Source: CAYJRR01 sp964372275 [NCBI: uncultured bacterium]
GTDB taxonomy: Bacteria > CAYJRR01
Direction: 5' to 3'
Length of the DNA stretch: 11,224 bases
Assembly (NCBI GenBank): GCA_964372275.1
Contig: CAYJRR010000141.1
Span: 1 to 11,224, forward strand
In this document: one piece after another, positions 1 to 5,740 of the stretch
Numbering within the stretch: the stretch's first letter is position 1
Layout of the letters: every line of letters begins with the position of its first letter
Notes under the pieces: generated by a model
Database searches by the model: none
What the model saw: the letters and a program-made list of their open reading frames with translations, nothing else
What the model was told of the DNA's origin: nothing
Position numbers and translations under genes: made by a program

Positions 1-2
1 CG

Positions 3-290
3 GCGGAGGCGGTCGAGACGGCCGGCGGCGATGCGCGCGATCCGCAGGCGGCCTTCGACCGGCGGGGCAATGCCCTCGTCGTCTGGATGCAGAACGACGG
101 AACGCGGGACGCCATCTACGCCGCGCGCTACTACCAGGGGAGCTGGGGCGCGGCGCAGCGGATCAGCGACGCCGCGGCCGGAAACGCCGCGAACCCGCGC
201 ATCGCCGTCGACGGCGAGGGGCGCGCGCTCGCGATCTGGCAGCAGGTCGGCGTCTCCGGCACCGACATCGCCAGCGCCCGTTTCGAATAG
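3..290 (+). CDS. C-terminal end of a secreted repeat protein (5' partial)
   Basis: The reading frame is open from the first bases of the window and stops with TAG at 288-290, giving about 95 residues of the C-terminus. At least two similar units are visible. Each has a proline followed by a hydrophobic-Ala-x-D stretch, a Gly and then Ala-Leu-x-x-W: one contains PQAAFDRRGNALVVW and the next contains PRIAVDGEGRALAIW, about 50 residues apart. Units of this pattern occur in bacterial extracellular beta-propeller or sialidase-like repeat proteins. The export signal would lie upstream of the window, so secretion is inferred. The frame ends 40 bp from the stop of the oppositely oriented TPR gene, so the two are convergent. 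The exact function is unknown. Confidence 0.75.
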   Translation, partial: AEAVETAGGDARDPQAAFDRRGNALVVWMQNDGTRDAIYAARYYQGSWGAAQRISDAAAGNAANPRIAVDGEGRALAIWQQVGVSGTDIASARFE

Positions 291-330
291 ATCGGGGGGC
301 CCGTGCGGCCGCCTCCCGCGCGAGCGCCCG

Positions 331-1626
331 TCACTCGTCGGGGGCGTTCACGGAGTAGGTGTTCGCGACGTGGTCGCGCATCCAGACGCCGAGGGAGACG
401 CCGGTGACGTCGCCGATCCGTTCCACCGCGTCGACGCGAAGACTGCCGGCGCCGCAGCGGCGCTCGAACTCGGCGGCGAGCTGCCCCGCCTGCTTCTCGT
501 CGAGCGCGTAGACGCGGAAGTTGCGGAAGTAGCGGAACGGCGGCCCGTAGGGATCATCCTCCGACAGCGCCTCGAACACCTCGGGGTCGGTGACGTCCCC
601 TTCGAGGATCACCATCCAGTCCCCGGCCTCCTCGCGCTCCTTCCCGTCGAGGCTGCGCAGCTCGACCAGGACCTCCGGAGAGAAGGCCTGGTCGCGGAAG
701 ACCTGCTCGACCAGCTCCTCCGCCGGCCCTTTTAGCCCGTGGCGGTTGGCGTATCCCAGCGCCGCGGCGGCCGCCATCGCGATCCCGTGCGGATCCGACG
801 ATCGCCGGGCGAGACCGTACCCCTTCTCGCAGGCGAGCCAGCCGCCGTTGACGTCCCCGTCGCTCTCGACGCGATAGGCCGAGGCCATCACCGTGCGCCA
901 GTCGTCGGGGGCGATCCGCGCCAGCTGTTCGGCGCTCTTCGCCACGCCAGCGGCGTCCCCCTGCCGCAGGGCGGTGACCGCGCGGTTGTAGTGGAGGCTG
1001 ACGTTCTCGGGATCGAGGGACTCCGCCTTGTCGTAGGCGACCTTCGCGCGCTCGTACTCCTCGCGCTCGCTCTCGACGATCGCGAGCGAGATCCACTCCT
1101 GCGCGTCGTCCGGCTCGAGGGTGAGGTATCGCCGGTAGGCGTCGGCCGACTCGGTCAGGCGGTTCATGCTGCGGAGACAGGCGGCGCGGTGGCAGTGACC
1201 GGGGGCGAACTCTTCGTGTAGCTCGATCGACTTCTCGTAGAGCTCGAGCGCCTCGCTGTAGACCATCTCCCGCTCCAGGACGACCCCCAGGTAGAAGACC
1301 GGGACCGGGTTCTGCGGCTGGCGCTCGCGCATCCGCTGGAAGACGGCCTTGGCGTGCTCGTTCTCGTCCTGGTCGGAAAGCTCGACGCCGAACGCGACCA
1401 TCAGCTCCTCGTCGTCCTCGCTGCCGGCGATCACCTCGGTGACGCGCTTCTCGAGCCCGTCGCTGTCCCCTTTGCGCCGCAGGCAGACGACCTCGAGCGC
1501 GAGCGCCCGTCCCTGCTGTTCCGATCCGAGCGCGTCGAAGGGGAGCTGCTTCAGGAGCCCGAGCGCCTGCTCCACGCTGCGGTCGAGCGCCTCGAGCACC
1601 TCCGCCAGCGGGTCCTCGTCCGCCAT
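331..1626 (-). CDS. TPR-repeat protein
   Basis: The protein has 431 residues starting at the ATG at 1626. An in-frame start at 1710 would add 28 residues that do not look like the rest, and the shorter form begins with an acidic, charged helix (MADEDPLAEV). Residues about 75-242 hold roughly five tetratricopeptide repeats of 34 residues, with typical A/G-x-x-Y spacing, for example the units around FYLGVVLE, CHRAACLRSM, WISLAIVE and HYNRAVTALRQGD. TPRs bind partner proteins, so a scaffold or adaptor role is inferred. About 110 C-terminal residues after the repeats (WMVILEGDV to the end) form a separate, compact-looking domain I do not recognise. There is no signal peptide or membrane segment, so it is predicted cytoplasmic. 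GGGAG lies only 2 nt before the ATG, which is unusually close. A TTGACG hexamer on the coding strand (1653-1658) is a possible -35. Confidence 0.85.
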   Translation of the reverse strand: MADEDPLAEVLEALDRSVEQALGLLKQLPFDALGSEQQGRALALEVVCLRRKGDSDGLEKRVTEVIAGSEDDEELMVAFGVELSDQDENEHAKAVFQRMRERQPQNPVPVFYLGVVLEREMVYSEALELYEKSIELHEEFAPGHCHRAACLRSMNRLTESADAYRRYLTLEPDDAQEWISLAIVESEREEYERAKVAYDKAESLDPENVSLHYNRAVTALRQGDAAGVAKSAEQLARIAPDDWRTVMASAYRVESDGDVNGGWLACEKGYGLARRSSDPHGIAMAAAAALGYANRHGLKGPAEELVEQVFRDQAFSPEVLVELRSLDGKEREEAGDWMVILEGDVTDPEVFEALSEDDPYGPPFRYFRNFRVYALDEKQAGQLAAEFERRCGAGSLRVDAVERIGDVTGVSLGVWMRDHVANTYSVNAPDE

Positions 1627-1651
1627 CGCTCCCGATAGGATCGCACGATCG

Positions 1652-1665
1652 CCGTCAATCAAACA
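1652..1665. repeat. 14-bp direct repeat, left copy
   Basis: CCGTCAATCAAACA occurs here and again at 2516-2529 in the same orientation. The right copy covers the stop codon and last codons of imuB. The pair brackets about 850 bp that carry only the exported membrane protein gene. This is unexpected for such an A/T-rich word in a GC-rich window, and it could be a target-site duplication or an integration footprint. Confidence 0.7.
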
Positions 1666-1787
1666 AAGTGACACCGCGGCGTGCCCGTCGAACACATATC
1701 CGCGATTCACGACGCGCGCGCCTGACTCGAGCAGAAACTCCGCTTACCAGGCGAGGCATCGGAGAACGGGGTCACGCTGCGCAAGCA

Positions 1788-1799
1788 CGTGAATTCACG
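1788..1799. promoter_or_regulatory. 12-bp perfect palindrome upstream of the exported membrane protein gene
   Basis: CGTGAATTCACG is a perfect 12-bp dyad, 51 bp before the ATG of the gene at 1851. It lies in the 224-bp gap between two divergent genes and could be an operator for either. No regulator gene is nearby, and a clear -35/-10 pair could not be placed beside it. Function is unproven. Confidence 0.3.
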
Positions 1800-1850
1800 A
1801 TCCACCCGTCATGGCACCCCGGTTGCTTTTGGTCCGCACGCGTGGAAACC

Positions 1851-2459
1851 ATGAACCGAACGGCTCGACACCGGACCCCATTCGCCCGTCGTATCGCAGT
1901 CGCTTGCCTGGTTGCATCCACCACCGTGCCGACGATCGTACACGCGGACAACATGCGCTCGCTCGCGAACGTGGCGCGCAGCGCGATCATCGCACCCCCA
2001 AGGAACGTCTCGATCCACGGAGCGGCGTATCGGGAAACCGCGCGCGCGATCGTCCGTCGCGGGCAGCCGGTGGAACGTGCTGCCACCGTCATTGGAATCG
2101 TCGCGGAGCTCGCCGGCCTCGCCTCGGTCGACTTGGCGGCCGCTAGTTTCGTGGCCACCCTCGCGGCACCACCGGCCGCGCTGGGACTGGGAATCGCGAG
2201 TGCCGTCGCCGCAGGGATCATGCTCGTTGGTGCAACGACCGCCTGGTTGATGGATCGGCATGTCGACCGCCGGATCCGCGCGCTGGAGAAGGCCGCCGGC
2301 GAGGAGGAGGCCTATGCTCTCCTCGTCGAAGCGATCCTCGAGTACCGAAGGGAGCGGGAGCGGGGGTCGCAAGGCGTCAATTCCCCGCGAAACGCCGCGA
2401 CGCGTCCCGCCGCGCAATCGGTTCCAGGAACCGTGGCCGGCGCCGGCACCCTACGCTGA
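1851..2459 (+). CDS. Exported small membrane protein of unknown function
   Basis: The protein has 202 residues from the ATG at 1851. This start was chosen because it gives a signal peptide: basic RTARHR and RR residues, then the hydrophobic stretch IAVACLVASTTVPTIV, then a VHA|DN cleavage site near residue 32. The frame is open further upstream, but that extension has no export signal. Residues about 78-134 form one or two very Ala/Gly-rich membrane helices (to AAGIMLVGATTAWLM). They are followed by a charged helix with Glu/Arg pairs (about 135-171) and a loose tail. I do not recognise a family. GGAAACC before the ATG is a weak ribosome-binding site. The gene is convergent with imuB and divergent from the TPR gene, and it sits between 14-bp direct repeats, so it may have been inserted between those two genes. 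Confidence 0.65.
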   Translation: MNRTARHRTPFARRIAVACLVASTTVPTIVHADNMRSLANVARSAIIAPPRNVSIHGAAYRETARAIVRRGQPVERAATVIGIVAELAGLASVDLAAASFVATLAAPPAALGLGIASAVAAGIMLVGATTAWLMDRHVDRRIRALEKAAGEEEAYALLVEAILEYRRERERGSQGVNSPRNAATRPAAQSVPGTVAGAGTLR

Positions 2460-2472
2460 GGTCTCCGTTCAA

Positions 2473-2492
2473 ACTCGATGGCGCAATCGAGT
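2473..2492. terminator. Hairpin between convergent genes
   Basis: A 7-bp perfect inverted repeat (stem ACTCGAT/ATCGAGT, 6-nt loop) lies between the stop of the exported protein gene (2459) and the stop of imuB (2519). The position suits a bidirectional terminator. There is no T-run on either side, so classical intrinsic termination is uncertain. Confidence 0.4.
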
Positions 2493-2515
2493 CGCCGCCA
2501 CGCGGTGCGCCGGCC

Positions 2516-2529
2516 CCGTCAATCAAACA
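2516..2529. repeat. 14-bp direct repeat, right copy, overlapping the imuB 3' end
   Basis: This is identical to 1652-1665. It includes the imuB TGA (2519-2521) and the final Leu-Phe-Asp codons, so this copy is constrained by coding and is more likely the ancestral one. Confidence 0.7.
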
Positions 2530-4012
2530 GCCCGTGCAGGTACCAGCGACCGTCGTCGCGATCGCGGAAGATCCACCAGCGCGCCGCGCCCTCGGGACCG
2601 CCGGTCCGCACGCGCCAGTAGTCGCGATCGAAGGGGCGCTCCCACCACTCGCCGGAGAGCCGCTCGGGACCCGACGCCTCGACGATCCGGCGCCGCGCGC
2701 CGCGCGCGACCAGGACGGCGGCCTCCCCTTCGCGGGCGACGGCGACCGCCTCGGGCACCGGCAACAGACGCAGCGGAAGAGCAGAAGGCCAAGGGCCGGA
2801 ACGATCGGAAGACCGATGGCCGGTACGATCGGGAGGATCGCGCTCCGGCAGCGGCGGCGCGCGGACGAAGGCGCGCTCGGGGCGGTATTCGTCGGCGAGC
2901 GCCGCAGAGAAGACCCCCTCTTCGCCGAAGGCGCTCGCCAGGCGGCCGAGCGTCGTCTCCAGCCGCTCCGGGAACGGCATCGCGCGTCCGTCGAGGGAAC
3001 GCTGCGTGCGGCGGGCGGGGACCGTCTCCACCGCCTCCAGCGCGATCTCTCGCACCGGCCCCGGCAACGAGACGCGGGCGAGCGTCTCGCGCGCCACCTC
3101 CAGGATCGTCCGGGCCGAGACCGTCGGCCGCGGCAGCCGGATCTCGACCGCCTGCGACGAGACCGCCGGGCGGCGGATTGCGCCCGCGTCGCCCCATCCC
3201 TCCTCGAGCACCAGGTGCACCGCCAGCTTCGCCGCCGCGGCCCCTCGTCCGGCGAGTCGCGCGCCGACGCGTTGGACGAGCGTCTTCAAGGTGAAGAGGA
3301 TCGGCTCCAGCCGGTCGAGCGGCGCGGGGGGCTCGATCCGTTCGAACAGCGCCTGGGGGAGTGGGAACGGTTCGAGCGGCGTCGCGTCGTCGCCGCGGGC
3401 CCGCGCCGACCAGCCCGCGGCCGGCGCGCCGAACCGCCGCGCGAGCGTGTCGGCGGGCAGCCGCGCCAGGTCGCCGAGCGTGGCGATCCCCAGCCGCGCG
3501 AGGACCTGCGCCGCCCGCGCGTCGAGCGGGAGGGCCGCGACCGGCCGCGTCGCCAGCGCCTCGCGCTCCCCCCCCGGCGGCACCACGGTCCCGGCGGGCG
3601 CAGGGGGTCCGGGGGAGGCCCCCGGAGAGCCCGAAGGGCGTAACGACCCGAAGGCGGCGACGGTGCGCGCGGTGAAGCGGTTGCCGGCGATCGCCGCCCG
3701 GGCCTCGAACCCGGCGCGCGCCAGGGCGGCGCGCAGCCGCGCGGGGAGCGGTCCCTCGTCGCGCGCGCCGGTCACGTCGACGAAACCGGTCTCCCAGGCC
3801 GCGGCGATCTCCACGCGGGGCCCGAAGCCGGAGAGCACCTCCGCCACCGCGATCCACGCCGCCTCCCGCGTCATCGCGTCGGGCGACCGGAGCGGAGACT
3901 CCGCCGCGTCCCCGAGCTCCCGTCCTTCGACGAACGTCGCGGGCGGATGCCCCGCCGCGCGGAGCGCCACCTGCCGCGAGAACCCCGGGAGATGGGCGGC
4001 CAGCAGACGCAT
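2519..4012 (-). CDS. imuB: ImuB, inactive Y-family polymerase of the mutagenesis mutasome
   Basis: This is a 497-residue Y-family polymerase homologue. In known systems ImuB is the non-catalytic hub that joins ImuA, DnaE2 and the sliding clamp for error-prone repair. Residues 1-122 are a palm-like region: MRLLAAHLPGF has no Asp where DinB and UmuC carry catalytic acids, and GFVDVTG occupies the ImuB W/F-x-D-x-S/T-G position. A helix-hairpin-helix stretch follows (about 160-205, ARLGIATLGDLARLPADTLA), then a little-finger-like domain. The C-terminus carries the ImuB signature (GPERLSGEWW, RDYWRV, WWIFRDRDDGRWYLHGLFD). The N-terminal region is shorter than usual, lacking the segment between EGRELGDAAE and the Met-Thr-Arg-Glu helix. 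Residues 122-150 are a Pro/Gly linker encoded by a hairpin-rich insert. The ATG at 4012 was chosen because the promoter ends 6 nt before it. imuA is 3.6 kb upstream and carries the same control site. Confidence 0.9.
   Translation of the reverse strand: MRLLAAHLPGFSRQVALRAAGHPPATFVEGRELGDAAESPLRSPDAMTREAAWIAVAEVLSGFGPRVEIAAAWETGFVDVTGARDEGPLPARLRAALARAGFEARAAIAGNRFTARTVAAFGSLRPSGSPGASPGPPAPAGTVVPPGGEREALATRPVAALPLDARAAQVLARLGIATLGDLARLPADTLARRFGAPAAGWSARARGDDATPLEPFPLPQALFERIEPPAPLDRLEPILFTLKTLVQRVGARLAGRGAAAAKLAVHLVLEEGWGDAGAIRRPAVSSQAVEIRLPRPTVSARTILEVARETLARVSLPGPVREIALEAVETVPARRTQRSLDGRAMPFPERLETTLGRLASAFGEEGVFSAALADEYRPERAFVRAPPLPERDPPDRTGHRSSDRSGPWPSALPLRLLPVPEAVAVAREGEAAVLVARGARRRIVEASGPERLSGEWWERPFDRDYWRVRTGGPEGAARWWIFRDRDDGRWYLHGLFD
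2794..2841. repeat. 24-bp imperfect tandem repeat inside imuB
   Basis: Two 24-bp units both begin GGCCGG-N-ACGATCGG and agree at 16 of their first 18 positions. The unit length is eight codons, so the frame is kept. They encode a polar Asp-Arg-Thr/Ser-Gly-rich linker before the C-terminal ImuB domain. Local duplication is the simplest explanation. Confidence 0.45.
3608..3639. repeat. Two adjacent hairpins (REP-like) inside imuB
   Basis: The first is a perfect 8-bp stem, TCCGGGGG/CCCCCGGA, with a 3-nt loop (3608-3626). It is followed after 2 nt by GCCC-GAA-GGGC (3629-3639). Together they encode most of a Ser/Pro/Gly linker at about residues 122-145 of ImuB, between the palm-like and helix-hairpin-helix parts. 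The arrangement resembles a REP-type palindromic element inserted in frame. No second copy is visible in this window. Confidence 0.45.
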
Positions 4013-4017
4013 CCCAT

Positions 4018-4053
4018 GAGGATACGATACGTATGTATCGTCCTCAAGAACGG
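4018..4053 (-). promoter_or_regulatory. imuB promoter with overlapping palindromic operator (candidate LexA box)
   Basis: On the coding strand, TTGAGG (4042-4047) and TATCCT (4019-4024) are separated by exactly 17 bp, a sigma70-type promoter matching consensus at 4 of 6 bases in each hexamer. The spacer holds the perfect palindrome CGATAC-N4-GTATCG (4025-4040), extended by GAGGA/TCCTC outside. The -10 ends 6 nt before the ATG at 4012, so the predicted start of transcription is at the ATG. The same 36-bp block, with three central differences, precedes imuA. Control by LexA is inferred from the genes controlled, since no lexA is in the window. Confidence 0.8.
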
Positions 4054-4070
4054 CGGGTCGATACCGGCGA

Positions 4071-5003
4071 TCACTCTGGCTTGCCGCCCTCCTCGTGGAT
4101 CCACTCCACCATCGCAACCAGGTCCGAGATCTCCGTATCCGTCAGGTGCCCCGCATACGCGGGCATCTTGATCGGCTGGCGATCGAGGAAGACCTTCGCG
4201 GCCGGGTTGCGTGCGAGGCGCGCCACGTTTCCGTCGCGGATCCACGCCTCGACCTCCGCGCGATCGTTCGCCAGTTCGCGAAGGTCTTCGCCGAAGAATC
4301 CCGGGATGTATCCCTTGAATGAGCCTGCATTCGCGATCCCGCCGCTACCCCTCGGGCCGTGACATGCGAAGCAGCCGTTCCGCGCCGCGATGTCGAAGCC
4401 GCGCCGTACGTCCTCGTCGGGAGGCGCATCCTTCGGAGAGAGCGCGACGATGTAGGCGACCAGATCGTCGGCCTGCGCGTCGGTGACGTGACTGCGGAAC
4501 GCCGGCATCTTCATCAGGCCCTCATGCTCGTCGGGGACCGGCGTCTCCGTGCCGCGTCCTCCATGGTCGTGCGGGTGCCCGCCCGCCGGTGACGCCGCCG
4601 GAGTCGGCGAGTGCCTCGTACCGCCGTGCGCGAAAATCGGAACGGCCGCCGCGAGCAGAATATCTGCCGCAGACTCGACGCGGGCCGTGACCTTCCCGTC
4701 CGGATCGCCCCACAGGATCCAGTTTCGAAGCTCCTCGACGCTCTCCGCGTACTCCCACGGTACGCCGCGCGTGAATGCAGGCACCGGATCCGGTGAGCCC
4801 GGATCGGGAACACCGCCGGTGCCACCTGGACCGTGACAGGAGAAGCACCCGAACCGTTCGGCGAGAATCCGTCCCCGGGCCGGTGCGCTGATCTCGGGCG
4901 GCGCGATCGCGGCGTGCCACATCGCCGGCAACATCCATGGAAGTGCCGCAACCACCACGGCGATCACCGCAAGGCCCAGGATCGATCGTTCGCGTTTCGT
5001 CAT
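4071..5003 (-). CDS. Membrane-anchored diheme cytochrome c
   Basis: The protein has 310 residues from the ATG at 5003. An in-frame ATG at 5033 and a longer frame are possible, but the shorter form begins with a normal anchor: MTKRER followed by the hydrophobic segment ILGLAVIAVVVAALPWMLPAM. Two heme c sites are visible, CFSCH (53-57) and CFACH (211-215). Each is followed about 70-110 residues later by a Met-Pro motif suited to the distal ligand (MKMPAF near 164-168 and KMPAY near 279-283). It is therefore two fused class I cytochrome c domains facing the periplasm, an electron carrier whose partners are unknown. Residues about 126-150 between the halves are His- and Gly-rich and could bind metal. 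No ribosome-binding site is seen. TACAGT (5010-5015 on this strand) lies 6 nt before the ATG and may be a -10 for a leaderless mRNA. Confidence 0.9.
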   Translation of the reverse strand: MTKRERSILGLAVIAVVVAALPWMLPAMWHAAIAPPEISAPARGRILAERFGCFSCHGPGGTGGVPDPGSPDPVPAFTRGVPWEYAESVEELRNWILWGDPDGKVTARVESAADILLAAAVPIFAHGGTRHSPTPAASPAGGHPHDHGGRGTETPVPDEHEGLMKMPAFRSHVTDAQADDLVAYIVALSPKDAPPDEDVRRGFDIAARNGCFACHGPRGSGGIANAGSFKGYIPGFFGEDLRELANDRAEVEAWIRDGNVARLARNPAAKVFLDRQPIKMPAYAGHLTDTEISDLVAMVEWIHEEGGKPE

Positions 5004-5083
5004 GCGGGCACTGTAGTCACGCGGGGCCGTCATCCGGAAGTCAGGCGCTTTCGGAGCCGCACCCGTTGTGGAATTCTCGGCGG

Positions 5084-5662
5084 ATGCAAACGTTCGAGAT
5101 CCGTGTCGCCGTATCGAACAGCCACGTCCATCTGTCCGAGGCTCATCTTCACGAGCTCGTCGGCGCCTCGCCGGCTCCCGAAGCATGGCGCGGCCACGCG
5201 TCGTTCGACCCCTCGGCGCTCCGCATCAACGTCCGAGGACCGAAGGGTGCCATCGCGATGCGCCTGCTCACACCATGCACACGGGAAACCTGGGTGGAGT
5301 TGAGCCGCACCCACGCACGGCAGATCGGAGTCGATCCTCCGCTGGCGGCGGGCGAGCTTTCCGCAGGAGAGCTCTCGCTCGAGGGGCCGCGGGGATCGAT
5401 CCGAGTCCGGAAGAACGTGATCCTCGAGCGCCGCCACCTGGAGCTGCTTCCGGTGGACGCCGAGCGTTGGGGGCTGTCGGAGGGCCAGCGCGTGGAAGCA
5501 GAGATCGAAGGGCCCCGGGCCGTGATCTTCCGCGAGGTCGAGACACGGATCCTGGCGAACGCGCGAGAAGGATTCGAAAGTGTGCTGGAGGTGGACCGTG
5601 ACGAGGCAAACGCGGCGCTCATCGATCACGGCGCGCGAGCCCGCATACGCGTCCCGGCCTGA
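5084..5662 (+). CDS. PduL-like phosphate acyltransferase with altered metal site
   Basis: This 192-residue protein has the two-part PduL fold pattern: VAVSNSHVHLSE near the start, VRGPKGAI, a WVELSRTHARQIGVDPP segment, LEGPRGSI, an RRHLELLPVDAERWGLSEG segment and VDRDEANAALI near the end. PduL enzymes move acyl groups between CoA and phosphate, making acyl-phosphate. The HVH pair (H14, H16) and E72, which match the first zinc site, are kept. In the second site H118 is kept, but the following His is Glu (E120) and the His before the D-x-DEAN motif is also Glu (E169). The conserved Arg six residues before E72 is Thr, with Arg next to it. No microcompartment shell genes, encapsulation peptide or acetate kinase gene is nearby, so it is probably a free-standing cytosolic protein whose activity may differ. 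The ATG at 5084 directly precedes the conserved core. Confidence 0.85.
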   Translation: MQTFEIRVAVSNSHVHLSEAHLHELVGASPAPEAWRGHASFDPSALRINVRGPKGAIAMRLLTPCTRETWVELSRTHARQIGVDPPLAAGELSAGELSLEGPRGSIRVRKNVILERRHLELLPVDAERWGLSEGQRVEAEIEGPRAVIFREVETRILANAREGFESVLEVDRDEANAALIDHGARARIRVPA

Positions 5663-5672
5663 TCTGCCCGCG

Positions 5673-5706
5673 ATCGCCGACCGCGGCGGTTCCCCCGCGA
5701 GGCGAT
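5673..5706. terminator. Hairpin between convergent genes
   Basis: ATCGCC (5673-5678) pairs with GGCGAT (5701-5706), and an inner CGCGG (5682-5686) pairs with CCGCG (5695-5699) around an 8-nt loop. It lies in the 78-bp gap between the convergent pduL-like and glycosyltransferase genes, a natural place for a shared terminator. No clear T-run follows. Confidence 0.45.
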
Positions 5707-5740
5707 GCGGTACGTGCCCATCGTTGCCGTGACGCGTGAG

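Noticed and set aside
3608-3639. Hairpins inside imuB as a terminator
   Set aside because: They lie within an intact reading frame with no T-run; an inserted palindromic element or composition bias is more likely.
2260-3643. Long plus-strand frames opposite imuB (2260-3294 and 2534-3643)
   Set aside because: Arg/Pro/Ala-rich shadows of imuB with no recognisable domains; imuB is well supported on the other strand.
4059-4064. Extra CGATAC half-site just upstream of the imuB operator
   Set aside because: No matching GTATCG arm at the right spacing; a 6-bp word is expected by chance in a window of this size.
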